From JBOGGN01 sp050744165 (lineage in GTDB: Bacteria > Actinomycetota > Acidimicrobiia > Acidimicrobiales > Palsa-688): a stretch of DNA of 25,411 nt. The notes under the pieces are model-generated. The model ran no database searches. It had not been told where the DNA came from and saw only the letters and a list, made by a program, of their open reading frames with translations. Positions 8,727-16,761 of the stretch are shown one piece after another. How positions within the stretch are numbered: position 1 is the stretch's first letter; the number at the start of each line of letters is the position of its first letter. The DNA is taken from positions 1-25,411 of the forward strand of contig JBOGGN010000234.1 of the NCBI GenBank assembly GCA_050744165.1. Direction: 5' to 3'. Made by a program: the position numbers and the translations under genes.

Positions 8727-9428
8727 CTAGTCCCGGCAGATCGACTGTCCGAGGATGAGGTTGCCACGCGCGGTCGGGCCTTGCAGGACCTCGTGGGCCG
8801 CGTTCACCTCCAAGGATCCGTTGGCTTTGGTGGTGTGCTCGTTGAACACCCACTTGAACTTCTCGGTATCGGTGGCAGAGAGCTTCAACGTTCCTTTTAT
8901 GGTGAACCCGACGGGTGGGTCGGTGGGGACGGCCATCATTGAGGTGGGGTTGCCGTCGACGTCGGTCGAGGTCACCACGACGCCATTGGTGATGGTGGCG
9001 CCGCCCGTGGGCGCGACCTTGTTGGCGTTGCAGACGCTTTGGATCGAGTCGGCGCTGAAGGGGGAGTTGCTGACGGTCTGCAACGACGCTGACGAGGCGG
9101 CGGCGCCGCTCGCCCCTTCCGTGGACACATCCACCGCGTCGGAGACGAACAACATGGCGGGACCGTAGGTGACCGAACCCATCGGCGCACTGGCGGTGAT
9201 CGGGGTCGTTGACCCGGCCACCGGGAGTGTCACCGTCACGAACGGCCCCTGCGCCATGGCTGGCCCACCGAACAGTGAGACGCTGGCGTAGTACCCGTAG
9301 GCGCTGCCCAGGGCTCGCGGCAGGGCGGCACTGGCGGGTGGAGCTCCCACGATGGCGGTGGTGCCGGCGGCCAGCAGGGCGACGACGCCGCGCCCGAGGC
9401 GGCGGCTCCGGTAGGGGATCAAGCGCAT
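8727..9428 (-). CDS. Secreted surface protein, single choice-of-anchor-like module
   Basis: A 233-residue exported protein. The start is ATG 9428, preceded by a good AAAAGGAGG; the frame is open upstream but without a better site. The signal peptide has a basic n-region (RLIPYRSRRLGRG), a hydrophobic core and a likely cut after PPASA (about residue 34). The mature part is one module of the type found twice in the 16762-18510 gene and once at the right edge: GSAYGYYASVSLFGGP near its start, YGPAMLFVSD, a Cys in SVCNANK, NGVVVTSTDVDGNP, then TEKFKWVFNEH, NGSLEVNAAHEVLQGPTARG and a last Cys in GQSICRD. The two cysteines may form a disulphide. It has no Thr-rich stalk, sorting signal or C-terminal membrane helix, so it is probably released or held by a partner. 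The match to the choice-of-anchor P family is from memory and tentative. Confidence 0.75.
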   Translation of the reverse strand: MRLIPYRSRRLGRGVVALLAAGTTAIVGAPPASAALPRALGSAYGYYASVSLFGGPAMAQGPFVTVTLPVAGSTTPITASAPMGSVTYGPAMLFVSDAVDVSTEGASGAAASSASLQTVSNSPFSADSIQSVCNANKVAPTGGATITNGVVVTSTDVDGNPTSMMAVPTDPPVGFTIKGTLKLSATDTEKFKWVFNEHTTKANGSLEVNAAHEVLQGPTARGNLILGQSICRD

Positions 9429-9685
9429 GGGTGTTCGGTCCTCCTTTTGGACTTTGTTATCAGTCGGTTTCCGAGAATGAGCGGATGGCGATGGCCAAAG
9501 TGACGACCCCGATAGCCGCCACAAGGGCCAGCTCGAAGATGGTGGGGAGCCGCCAGTGGCCCCACGAAACACCCGGGTCGAGTGTCCGGACGCTCGGCGA
9601 GGCGGACGACAACGGCATCGTTGTCGTCCGCGTTCAGGTCGGCCGAGGCATGCGGGTGCGGGTCCGAGGACGGCATCAAACGATC

Positions 9686-11479
9686 ATGCTCCCGTGTGTG
9701 GTCGCGAACATCGGTCACGAGGACGTATCTTTCGGCGTGCCCAACGACGCTGGCCATCCGCTGGTCGAGGTGTCCGACTTGGCGGTGCGCTACGGCAACG
9801 AGGTCGACGCCGTCCGCGGGGTCAACTTCACGCTGGACTACGGCGAGTCGCTGGCCATTGTCGGCGAGAGCGGGTCGGGGAAGTCAACGCTGGCGAAGTG
9901 CCTGGTCGGGCTGGTCCAGCCACCCGAATCACGGGGCACCGTGAAGGTGGGCGGCGTCGAGATGCTCGGCGCTTCGGACGCCGAGCTGCGGGCGGTGCGG
10001 TGGTCGACGGTGGCGCTGGCGCTCCAGGGTTCGCCGTTCAACCCGGTCGCCACGGTCGGCGACCAGGTGGCCGAGCCGTTGCGGGACCGCCGGGGTCTGT
10101 CCTCCCGGGAGGCCCGGGCCCGCTCCGCCGAGCTCGCTGGGGAGGTCCTGCTCGACCCAGCGCTCCTGGACCGCTATCCCCATGAGCTGTCCGGTGGACA
10201 GCGGCGACGCGCCACCCTCGCAATGGTGCTGGCGCTCGACCCGCCGCTGGTGGTGCTCGACGAGCCGACGGCGGGGCTGGACCCGGCCAGCCGCCTCGAC
10301 TTGGTCGGCCGCATCGCAGGGCTGGCCGAGAGCCGGGGCTTCGCTCTGATCGTTATCTCGCACGACCTGCCGGACGCGTCGCGGCTGGCCCGCCGGACCA
10401 TGGTCATGTATGCCGGCGAGGTCTTCGAGGAGGGCGACACCAGCCGGGTCATCGGGGACCCGGCCCACCCCTACACCTGGGCGTTGGTCAACGCCTACCC
10501 GGTCATGACCACCACCAAGGACCTGCGGCCGATCCGCGGGCTGCCCCCCGATCCCCGGGCGGTCCCGCCCGGGTGCCCCTACCACCCCCGCTGCACCCAA
10601 GCCGAGGCCATCTGCAGCGAGCGCCGCCCGGAGCTCGCCCCGTCGCGGGATCGCCGGGTCCTGTGCCACTTCGGCGGCTTGAAGACGCTGCTGTCGGCCC
10701 ATGAGATCGCGAAGTCGTTCGGCCGGGGATCGCGGCGGGTGGATGCCCTCCGAGGCGTGTCGATCGCCCTGCGGGAGGGCGAGTCGCTCGGGATCGTCGG
10801 ACCGTCGGGCAGCGGGAAGTCGACGCTGGCCCGGATCCTGTCGGGCCACCTCCCGTGGGACTCCGGCCAGGTGTTCCTCGGTGACGAGGCGCTCCCGACC
10901 TCCTGGCGAGGTGAGGACCGGCTACGGCGGCGGCGGATCCAGCTGGTGATGCAGGACCCCGCGGATGCCCTCTCCCCCCGGCTCACGGTGGACGAACTGG
11001 TCGAGGAGCCCCTCGCCATCATCAAGGTCGAGCGGGGCGCGCGGCGGCGGGCGGTGGCGGCCGCCCTCCAGAGCGTGGGCCTGCCGGGAGAGGGGGCGTT
11101 TCTGCGCACCCGGACCCACGAGCTGTCCGGCGGCCAGTTGCAGCGGGTGGCGCTGGCCCGGGCGCTGGTGTCGGAGCCGAAGGTGCTCGTCGCCGACGAG
11201 CCGACGGCCATGCTCGACGCCTCCGAGCAAGCCCGGCTCATGGTCGTCCTCCGGGAGCGCCAGGTGGAGATGGGCCTTGGCCTGATCTTCATCTCCCACG
11301 ACCTGGCGCTGGTGCGCAAGGTGACCGACCGGATCGTGGTGCTCGACGACGGGGTGATCGTGGAGGAGGGGCCGTCGGCGGTGGTATCGGGGTCGCCGCA
11401 AAGCCGCACGGGGCGGCTCTTGGTCGACGCCTCTCCGGCCTTCGCGCCGGCCGGGGACCATACCGTCGCGCCGGCCTGA
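9686..11479 (+). CDS. Oligopeptide-type ABC transporter, fused double ATPase (DppD-DppF-like)
   Basis: A 597-residue protein with two complete ABC ATPase domains. Domain 1 has Walker A GESGSGKST (60-68), signature LSGGQRRR (from 168) and Walker B LVVLDEPTAGLD. It is followed by the oligopeptide-family tail GCPYHPRCTQAEAICSERRP, which often coordinates a metal cluster. Domain 2 has GPSGSGKST (372-380), LSGGQLQRVALARAL (from 480) and VLVADEPTAMLD. It would drive a peptide or related small-molecule importer at the inner face of the membrane. No permease lies on this strand; the matching permeases and binding protein are in the convergent operon at 13002-16752, and none of those genes encodes an ATPase. 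The start is uncertain: ATG 9686 and GTG 9737 each have GAGGA at a rather long spacing, and the open frame extends further upstream. Confidence 0.88.
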   Translation: MLPCVVANIGHEDVSFGVPNDAGHPLVEVSDLAVRYGNEVDAVRGVNFTLDYGESLAIVGESGSGKSTLAKCLVGLVQPPESRGTVKVGGVEMLGASDAELRAVRWSTVALALQGSPFNPVATVGDQVAEPLRDRRGLSSREARARSAELAGEVLLDPALLDRYPHELSGGQRRRATLAMVLALDPPLVVLDEPTAGLDPASRLDLVGRIAGLAESRGFALIVISHDLPDASRLARRTMVMYAGEVFEEGDTSRVIGDPAHPYTWALVNAYPVMTTTKDLRPIRGLPPDPRAVPPGCPYHPRCTQAEAICSERRPELAPSRDRRVLCHFGGLKTLLSAHEIAKSFGRGSRRVDALRGVSIALREGESLGIVGPSGSGKSTLARILSGHLPWDSGQVFLGDEALPTSWRGEDRLRRRRIQLVMQDPADALSPRLTVDELVEEPLAIIKVERGARRRAVAAALQSVGLPGEGAFLRTRTHELSGGQLQRVALARALVSEPKVLVADEPTAMLDASEQARLMVVLRERQVEMGLGLIFISHDLALVRKVTDRIVVLDDGVIVEEGPSAVVSGSPQSRTGRLLVDASPAFAPAGDHTVAPA

Positions 11480-11529
11480 CCGTCGATTCCGCGCCACGCC
11501 GGTAGCATCATCTTCGGGGAGGTGGAGCC

Positions 11530-11898
11530 ATGGGCCAACCAATCGTGCACTTCGAGATTTTTGGCGCCGACGCCGAGGCGCTCCGGTTGTTCTACCGGGA
11601 CACCTTCGGGTGGAAGCTGATGACCATTCCTGACGGCACCTACACCATGGTCGACACCGAGTCAGGCGAAGGCCACCTCCACGGAGGCATCGGAAGCGAG
11701 GCGGAGACCGAGCAACGGGTGTTGCTGTACATCCAGGTGCCGGACATCGACGATCACCTGGCCCGCATCACCGAGGCCGGCGGTCAGGTCATCCGGGAAC
11801 GCAGCGACTACGGAGTCGTCATCACCGCCTTGGCCCGCGATCCCGCGGGCAACGTGTTCGGGCTCAGCGAGGAACCGGCTCCACCGCAGCCGCATTGA
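11530..11898 (+). CDS. VOC-family (glyoxalase/bleomycin-resistance fold) protein
   Basis: A 122-residue single-chain VOC protein. It begins VHFEIFGADAEALRLFYRDT, the usual first beta-alpha unit with a His that can bind metal, followed by FGWKL. The second half has LYIQVPDIDDHLARITEAGG and DPAGNVFGLSEE, with the C-terminal Glu ligand position. Such proteins are dioxygenases, lyases, isomerases or binding proteins, and the exact job cannot be read here. The start has a clear GGGGAGGTGGAG just upstream. It lies 50 bases after the ABC ATPase on the same strand and may share its transcript. It is the last rightward gene before the 12065-12112 palindrome. Confidence 0.8.
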   Translation: MGQPIVHFEIFGADAEALRLFYRDTFGWKLMTIPDGTYTMVDTESGEGHLHGGIGSEAETEQRVLLYIQVPDIDDHLARITEAGGQVIRERSDYGVVITALARDPAGNVFGLSEEPAPPQPH

Positions 11899-12064
11899 CC
11901 CAAACGAGCCCGCCGCCGGCCGGACGCCCTGAGGACCACAGGCGGGAGTTACGACTCTCCTCGAATGACGGCGATCTCATCACCGAGGCGATGGGGTTGC
12001 TTGGCGTGTCGGTATCCGAGTTCCTCTAACCATTGACTAAACGGAGTTAGGCGTTGACCGTGGG
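11899..12064. other. Intergenic stretch without a recognised gene
   Basis: This is the part of the 287-base convergent gap that precedes the palindrome. A short + strand reading, SSNDGDLITEAMGLLGVSVS then a stop near 12030, looks protein-like but has no start site or recognisable family. It may be a remnant of a small gene, or chance. Nothing else was recognised. Confidence 0.3.
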
Positions 12065-12112
12065 AACTAGTGGCGCTAGAACGCGTGATCACGCGTTCTG
12101 GCGCCCCTAGTT
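12065..12112. terminator. Near-perfect 48-bp palindrome between convergent transcription units
   Basis: Two 24-base arms meet with no spacer at GTGATCAC (centre 12088/12089). By hand pairing there is one mismatch (12071/12106) and one G-T pair (12077/12100). The core AACGCGTGATCACGCGTT is perfectly self-complementary. It lies between the VOC gene and the leftward lipoprotein gene, so a two-way terminator is the simplest reading, with only a short TTT after the + strand arm. A DNA-binding site is the alternative. The 5' end of its left arm has a second complementary copy at 12131-12141. Confidence 0.6.
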
Positions 12113-12154
12113 TGTCCGCTTCTCGGCGCACCACTAGTTCCTCCGCTTCTCGGC
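12107..12154 (+). repeat. Two direct copies of a 21-bp repeat, 27-bp period
   Basis: CTAGTTnnnCCGCTTCTCGGC occurs at 12107-12127 (nnn = TGT) and 12134-12154 (nnn = CCT), with only the three variable bases differing. The first copy starts inside the right arm of the palindrome. The second is preceded by CCA, so CCACTAGTTCC (12131-12141) exactly complements GGAACTAGTGG (12063-12073). Confidence 0.75.
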
Positions 12155-12185
12155 CCGGTTGACAGGGGAGGCGGCCAGGTCTGAT

Positions 12186-12989
12186 CTACGAGGCGGCTGC
12201 GGTGACGACCTTCATGATGAGCGGCTGCTCCACCGACACAACGAACGGCCCGCCGGGGTTGAGGAAGAAGAACCGGACGATGGTGCCGCCATTGAAATAC
12301 ACCAGGAAGTCCTGGTAGATGTGCACCTGCAACGCCGCGGTGCCGCTGCCCAGGGTCATCGTGACGTTGATCCTGCTGGACGAGACTGAGGTGCCCGCCG
12401 GCAGCGAAGGCTCTGACGGTGGCGTGAGCGCGGAGACCGTCGAGGCGCTCGGCGTAAATCCTCCAGACTCGGCGACGCCCTTGGCGTCAGCGGTAAACGC
12501 GGTCGTCATGCAGCCGTCGAACTTGGGGCCAGTGAGAGCCGCCGCAATGGCGCTGGCCGCGGCCGGCGTCGTGTACTCCACCGTCACCCGGGCCTGGGTG
12601 GCGATACCTTCGAGATAGGTGGGCGACACCGCTTTGGCCTCGGGTGTGTCGGTCACGCCGACACAACTCGTTACCTCCTGCCAGATGGTCTCGAGGTTGA
12701 GACTGTCACAGGCCGCTGACGTGTTCGGACAGGTCCCCATTCCGTCGGACTGCATCTTGTAGGCCGTGGGCCAGTCGGCCTGCTGCCACAGGGCCGCCGT
12801 TGCCTTGGCGGTCAGCGCGGCGGTGTTGACCGCCGTCGTCGACGTCGTGGCGGGCACGGTCGTGGCGGTCGTCGAGGGCACCGCAACCGTGGTTGTAGTC
12901 GCCGCCTTCCCCGACCCGCCGCCACAGCCCGCGGCCACCATCACCACCACGAGAACCAGCACCGCCGGTATCGAGACTCGTTTCGCCAT
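12186..12989 (-). CDS. Small secreted lipoprotein, function unknown
   Basis: A 267-residue protein with a lipoprotein signal: MAKRVSIPAVLVLVVVMVAA followed by GC, giving a lipobox VAAGC with the modified Cys at residue 22. A Thr-rich tether follows (TTTTVAVPSTTATTVPATTS). The folded part has four Cys (in GTCPNTS, AACDSL, TSCVGV, DGCMTT) that could make two disulphides, and a C-terminal beta-rich region ending VVSVEQPLIMKVVTAAAS. I do not recognise a family. The start has GAGAGG just upstream and lies 12 bases from the stop of the substrate-binding protein, so it is the last gene of the permease operon. It should sit on the outer face of the membrane beside the binding protein and may help capture ligand, by inference from position. 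Confidence 0.78.
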   Translation of the reverse strand: MAKRVSIPAVLVLVVVMVAAGCGGGSGKAATTTTVAVPSTTATTVPATTSTTAVNTAALTAKATAALWQQADWPTAYKMQSDGMGTCPNTSAACDSLNLETIWQEVTSCVGVTDTPEAKAVSPTYLEGIATQARVTVEYTTPAAASAIAAALTGPKFDGCMTTAFTADAKGVAESGGFTPSASTVSALTPPSEPSLPAGTSVSSSRINVTMTLGSGTAALQVHIYQDFLVYFNGGTIVRFFFLNPGGPFVVSVEQPLIMKVVTAAAS

Positions 12990-13001
12990 GATGAACCTCT
13001 C

Positions 13002-14702
13002 TCACTGTGTTCGAATTGCTGTGCCGGCCGTCTGGCCCGTTATGAACAGCTGCTTGTTGTTCTCGGTCGCCGGGAATTCGCCGGGAGTGAAGTACCACTC
13101 GTTGAGCACCGGCTTCCTGTAGAAGGCGTCCAGCTCGACGAAATACAGAGGCACCATGGGGACGTCCTGGGCCAAAATCATCTGCATCTGGGCCACGATC
13201 GACTTGCGTTGCGCCGGATCGAACGTCGACAGCTGCTGGTCGGCTAGGGCGTCGAACGTCAGGTTGGCGTAGGCGCTGGCGCCTTGGAGCGAGGCCGGCA
13301 GCCGGGACGAGAACAAGAGCCGAAGGACGTCCGGATCGGCGTTCGGCCCACCCGGCCCGGGGCCGGGAAATTGGAGCACCGCCACGTCGTACTGACCGAC
13401 CAGCTTGTTGCCGAACAGTTGCGGGCCAAGGGTGACGAGCTTGGACTTGAGTTCGATGCCCACCCGGCGCAGGTCGGCGACCAGGATCTCCGACAGGGGA
13501 GCCTGGGCATTGTCCATCAGCAGGCCGAAGCTGAGGGGCGCGCCGGTCCGGTCCTGGCGGACAGTGGCGCCGCTGCTCGGATACCGGTACCCGGCCGCGT
13601 CGAGCATGGCATTGGCACCGGCAACATCGAAGCCGTACTGAGGGACCGCGACGTAGAAGGGGTTGTCGGGAGCCAGGAAACCCGGATTGCCGGGAACGCC
13701 GCGCCCGTTGCAGACTCGGGCAACGAGGTCGTGGCGGTCGATGGCCATGAGCATGGCCCGGCGCACTCGGACGTCGGCCAGGGCGTTGACCTTGGCGAGG
13801 TTCCAGTACATGGCTTGGGTGGAGTTGCCGACGTTGGTTATCTCGCCGAATGCCGGGTTGGCCTTGCAGCGATCGACGATGTCTGAGCGCAGCCCGACGT
13901 CGCTGGCGTAATCGGTGTCGCCGCCGAGCAGGCCGGTGAAGGCGTCGTTGACGGCTCGTTCCTCGATGCGCTTGACGTAGGGGGGCCCGAGGAAGAACCC
14001 CTCTCGGGCCTCGTACAGCATCGGCCCGCCGTCGCCCTTGTACGACACCACCCGGTAGGCGCTGGAACCGACCAGTACCTTGGTGTCCTGGGCCGAGCCG
14101 GGATCGCCGATCGACGACCAGACGTGCTGGGGGACGATCAACACCGCGCCCGCGATCTGCTCGACGAAGGTGACGTCGGGCTTGTCGAGAGTGAACTCCA
14201 CCGTGAGCGGCCCGGGCGCGCTGACCGAGGCGATCCCATGCGGGGGCTGGATCACGATCGGCGGCGACAGGGTCTCCTGCTTGGCCAGGTAGTCGAAGGT
14301 GAACACCACGTCGGCCGCAGACAGCGGTCGCCCGTCGCTCCAGGTCACGCCGGGCCGGAGTTGGAACGTGTAGCGAAGGTTGTCGGGAGAGGCGTTGTAG
14401 CTCGTCGCCAGCCACGGCAACAGTTGGCCGCTGCCGTCCTTCCACAACAAGGTGTCGTATATGTAGCTGGCCTGGGCGTAGCCGAGGTCGGCGTTGGCGG
14501 CAAACGGCGTGGGGAAGCCGAGGGCGCCGAGCGGCAGGCGCACCGTCAGACCGCTGCTGGCGGAACCGCCCCCGCTGCTACAGCTACCGACGGTCACCCC
14601 GAGCGCCACGGCCGCGGCCGCCCCGAGCGACCCCCGGAGGAACTGGCGCCGATCGAGCTGCGGCCCATTGCCGAGTGGCCCGTTGCCGAGTGGCCCGTTC
14701 AT
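13002..14702 (-). CDS. ABC transporter substrate-binding protein, family 5, Tat lipoprotein
   Basis: A 566-residue extracytoplasmic binding protein of the peptide/nickel (SBP_bac_5) family. The start ATG 14702 overlaps the permease stop (ATGA). The N-terminus is unusual, MNGPLGNGPLGNGPQ, encoded by a 15-bp tandem repeat, then a twin-arginine signal DRRQFLRG and a lipobox VGSC with Cys41. Family features include LLWKDGSGQLLPWLATSYN, FQLRPGVTWSDGRPLSAADV and VFTFDYL, and the long second lobe with MYWNLAKVNALADVRVRRAM. It should be exported folded and lipid-anchored. It works with the two permeases upstream and most likely the double ATPase at 9686. The ligand is unknown: oligopeptide, nickel complex, glutathione-like or other. 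Confidence 0.9.
   Translation of the reverse strand: MNGPLGNGPLGNGPQLDRRQFLRGSLGAAAAVALGVTVGSCSSGGGSASSGLTVRLPLGALGFPTPFAANADLGYAQASYIYDTLLWKDGSGQLLPWLATSYNASPDNLRYTFQLRPGVTWSDGRPLSAADVVFTFDYLAKQETLSPPIVIQPPHGIASVSAPGPLTVEFTLDKPDVTFVEQIAGAVLIVPQHVWSSIGDPGSAQDTKVLVGSSAYRVVSYKGDGGPMLYEAREGFFLGPPYVKRIEERAVNDAFTGLLGGDTDYASDVGLRSDIVDRCKANPAFGEITNVGNSTQAMYWNLAKVNALADVRVRRAMLMAIDRHDLVARVCNGRGVPGNPGFLAPDNPFYVAVPQYGFDVAGANAMLDAAGYRYPSSGATVRQDRTGAPLSFGLLMDNAQAPLSEILVADLRRVGIELKSKLVTLGPQLFGNKLVGQYDVAVLQFPGPGPGGPNADPDVLRLLFSSRLPASLQGASAYANLTFDALADQQLSTFDPAQRKSIVAQMQMILAQDVPMVPLYFVELDAFYRKPVLNEWYFTPGEFPATENNKQLFITGQTAGTAIRTQ
14664..14699 (-). repeat. 15-bp tandem repeat at the start of the binding-protein gene
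   Basis: CCCrTTGCCGAGTGG (plus strand) occurs at 14664-14678 and 14679-14693, with six more matching bases up to 14699. On the minus strand it encodes GNGPL repeats, giving the N-terminus MNGPLGNGPLGNGP just before the Tat motif. It ends at the overlap with the permease stop. Confidence 0.75.
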
Positions 14703-15655
14703 GACGACCGGTGCCACCGGGGGTTGAAGACCGGCTCCAGCGCGACCCCGACCAGGGTGAACCCGAGCAGGGTCACGGTGATCGCCAATCCTGGAGGCAG
14801 CACCCACCACAGCCAGATCCGGCTGGAGTACAGGTCCGGCTGTGCCAACGCGCGGTTCATGATCAACCCCCAGCTGATGCCGTTGGGATCACCCAAGCCG
14901 ATGAACGCCAGAGCGGCTTGGATAAGGACCGAGGCGGCCGCCCAGTTGACGAAGCCCATGACGATGAGCGGTCCTAGGGCGGGCACCAGATGGCGACGCA
15001 GGACGTACAGCGGACCGCCGCCGAAGCCCCGGGCGGCACTGAGAAACCCCCGGTCACGCAGCGCCAGCGCCTGGCTGCGCAGCAAGCGGGCGTTGTAGGC
15101 GATGCCGCCGAAGCCGATCACCAGCAGGAGAACCCACTCGTTGTTGCCGACCAGGGCACCCACCAGCACCATCAACGGCAGGCCCGGAATGGCGAGCAGG
15201 AAGATCGAGACGCGGTTGGCGGCGCGGTCGGCCAGGGGGCTGGCGAGGACCGGCAGCACCCCCAACAGCAGGGCGCCCCCCATCGCCAGCACCCCACCGA
15301 CCACCGCCGCTACCAGCGACGCCCGGCTCCCGTAGATCAGCAGCGACAGGAGGTCCCGGCCCGGGTAGTCGGTGCCCAGCCGGTGGGCCGCCGACGGCGG
15401 TGCCAGTGACCTCGGGTTGATGGTCGTCGGGTTGTAGGGACTGAGCACGGGAGCGAAGGCCGCCATCAACACGACCAATGCCATGATCGCCAGCCCGATG
15501 GCCAGCATCGGCTGACCCGCCAGGAACTGGAACAGTCGCCGCACGACCGGCACCCGCCGGTCGCGGCCCGCCGGGACGTTCGAGCCGATGGTGGGAGGGA
15601 GCACCGGGCCGGAGGTCCCCGCAGCCGCGGCCGGCGGGGCGGTGGTCGCGCTCAC
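14699..15655 (-). CDS. ABC transporter permease, DppC/OppC type
   Basis: A 318-residue inner-membrane permease. I chose GTG 15655, which overlaps the previous permease stop (GTGA), rather than the far longer upstream-open reading that lies antiphase to that gene. Transmembrane stretches include QPMLAIGLAIMALVVLMAAF, VAAVVGGVLAMGGALLLGVL, WVLLLVIGFGGIAYNARLL and the last VLPPGLAITVTLLGFTLVGV. The OppC-type opening FAPVLSPYNPTTINPRSLAP and HRLGTDYPGRDLLSLLIYGS are typical of the subfamily, and the cytoplasmic coupling loop is around LSAARGFGGG. The N-terminal 45 residues are Ala/Pro/Arg-rich and cytoplasmic. It pairs with the 15652-16752 permease. Confidence 0.9.
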   Translation of the reverse strand: MSATTAPPAAAAGTSGPVLPPTIGSNVPAGRDRRVPVVRRLFQFLAGQPMLAIGLAIMALVVLMAAFAPVLSPYNPTTINPRSLAPPSAAHRLGTDYPGRDLLSLLIYGSRASLVAAVVGGVLAMGGALLLGVLPVLASPLADRAANRVSIFLLAIPGLPLMVLVGALVGNNEWVLLLVIGFGGIAYNARLLRSQALALRDRGFLSAARGFGGGPLYVLRRHLVPALGPLIVMGFVNWAAASVLIQAALAFIGLGDPNGISWGLIMNRALAQPDLYSSRIWLWWVLPPGLAITVTLLGFTLVGVALEPVFNPRWHRSS

Positions 15656-16752
15656 GCCACGACCACTCGCGGGTCGAGCCGAGTGTAGAGGTAGTCGGCC
15701 AGGGCGTTCGCCGTCAGGATGCCCAGGCTGAGCAACAGGAACACTCCCTGGATGACCGGGTAGTCCCGGGCACTGACCGACGTGACGAGGAGGTTGCCGA
15801 GACCCGGGTAGGAGAACACAAACTCGATCACGATGTCGGTCAGCACCGCCGCCCCGAGGTCGAACGCGGCGTTGGTGATAAGCGGGAGCATGGCGTTGCG
15901 GGCCGCGTACCGATACTTGAGCCGCCGCTCGGTCACCCCCTTGACCCTCCCCAAGGTCAGGTAGTCCGAGCCCAGCTCGCTCACCATTCCCGAGCGCATG
16001 AGGAGGTAGTCCCAGGCAACCAGGGTCGAGAGTAGGACCAGGAGCGGCAGCACGAGATGGTGGGCGATGTCCACCACGTTCCTGCCGAAGCCGTAGGAGG
16101 TAAAGGGCGTCTGGGCCCCGGCGAGGGGGAACCAGTGCAGTTTGACCGCCAGCACGAACAACAGCAGTGGGCCGAGCAGGTACGGCGGGAACTGCCAGAT
16201 GGCGACCAGCCCGACCATCATGGCCCGATCGAGGGGCCGGTCGCGGCGCCAACCCGAGCGGATCCCGGCTGCGATCCCGATCAGGTTGGACAAGACCACC
16301 GAGGTGCCGATCAAGAGGAGCGTCCAGGGCAGTGGCCCCCTGATCTCGCGCCACACCGACGCGTTGGTCGCGACGGAACGTCCCAAGTCGCCGTGGATGA
16401 AGATCCGGTCGAGGTAGTGGACGTACTGCGACCACAGGGATCCGGTGAGCCCGTAGTACTTCTGCAGCGCCAGCTTGGTCGATTCGCCGAAGGTGAACTT
16501 GCTCGGTGCTTGGCCCAGAAGGCCCTCGATCGGGTTGCCGGGCATGAGGCGGGGAATGAGGAAGTTCAACGTGATCAGGGCGTAAGCCATGACCAGGTAG
16601 GACCCCACGGCCCCCGCCAAGCGGCGCCGCCGGCGCCGCCGTGGCACCAGGTGCGCGGTCGACTTCAGGCGATCGGCGCCCGCCAGCACCGTGGAGCCGC
16701 CGCCCGTCCCGGCCAGCCCGACGCTGTCTCCCGGCACCGGCGCGGCCGTCAT
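15652..16752 (-). CDS. ABC transporter permease, DppB/OppB type
   Basis: A 366-residue inner-membrane permease of the OppB subfamily. After a charged N-terminus (PRRRRRRRLAGAVG) the first helix is SYLVMAYALITLNFLIPRLM, followed by the typical PGNPIEGLLGQAPS. The extracellular part YYGLTGSLWSQYVHYLDRIF and HGDLGRSVATN is diagnostic of OppB/DppB proteins. Later helices include TLLLIGTSVVLSNLIGIAAG, HHLVLPLLVLLSTLVAWDYL and GVFLLLSLGILTANALADYL; the EAA-like coupling loop is near GVTERRLKYRYAARNAMLPL. The ATG is only 9 bases after the stop of the wall-protein gene, so both lie on one transcript. The first about 50 residues are longer than usual for the family. Confidence 0.92.
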   Translation of the reverse strand: MTAAPVPGDSVGLAGTGGGSTVLAGADRLKSTAHLVPRRRRRRRLAGAVGSYLVMAYALITLNFLIPRLMPGNPIEGLLGQAPSKFTFGESTKLALQKYYGLTGSLWSQYVHYLDRIFIHGDLGRSVATNASVWREIRGPLPWTLLLIGTSVVLSNLIGIAAGIRSGWRRDRPLDRAMMVGLVAIWQFPPYLLGPLLLFVLAVKLHWFPLAGAQTPFTSYGFGRNVVDIAHHLVLPLLVLLSTLVAWDYLLMRSGMVSELGSDYLTLGRVKGVTERRLKYRYAARNAMLPLITNAAFDLGAAVLTDIVIEFVFSYPGLGNLLVTSVSARDYPVIQGVFLLLSLGILTANALADYLYTRLDPRVVVA

Positions 16753-16761
16753 GAGGCCGGC

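Noticed and set aside
11949..12134. Minus-strand 61-codon open frame in the convergent gap
   Set aside because: It runs through the palindrome and direct repeat, lacks a ribosome site and resembles no family I know.
12063..12154. Insertion-sequence end or attachment site
   Set aside because: No transposase or integrase gene, target duplication or partner end is seen within the window.
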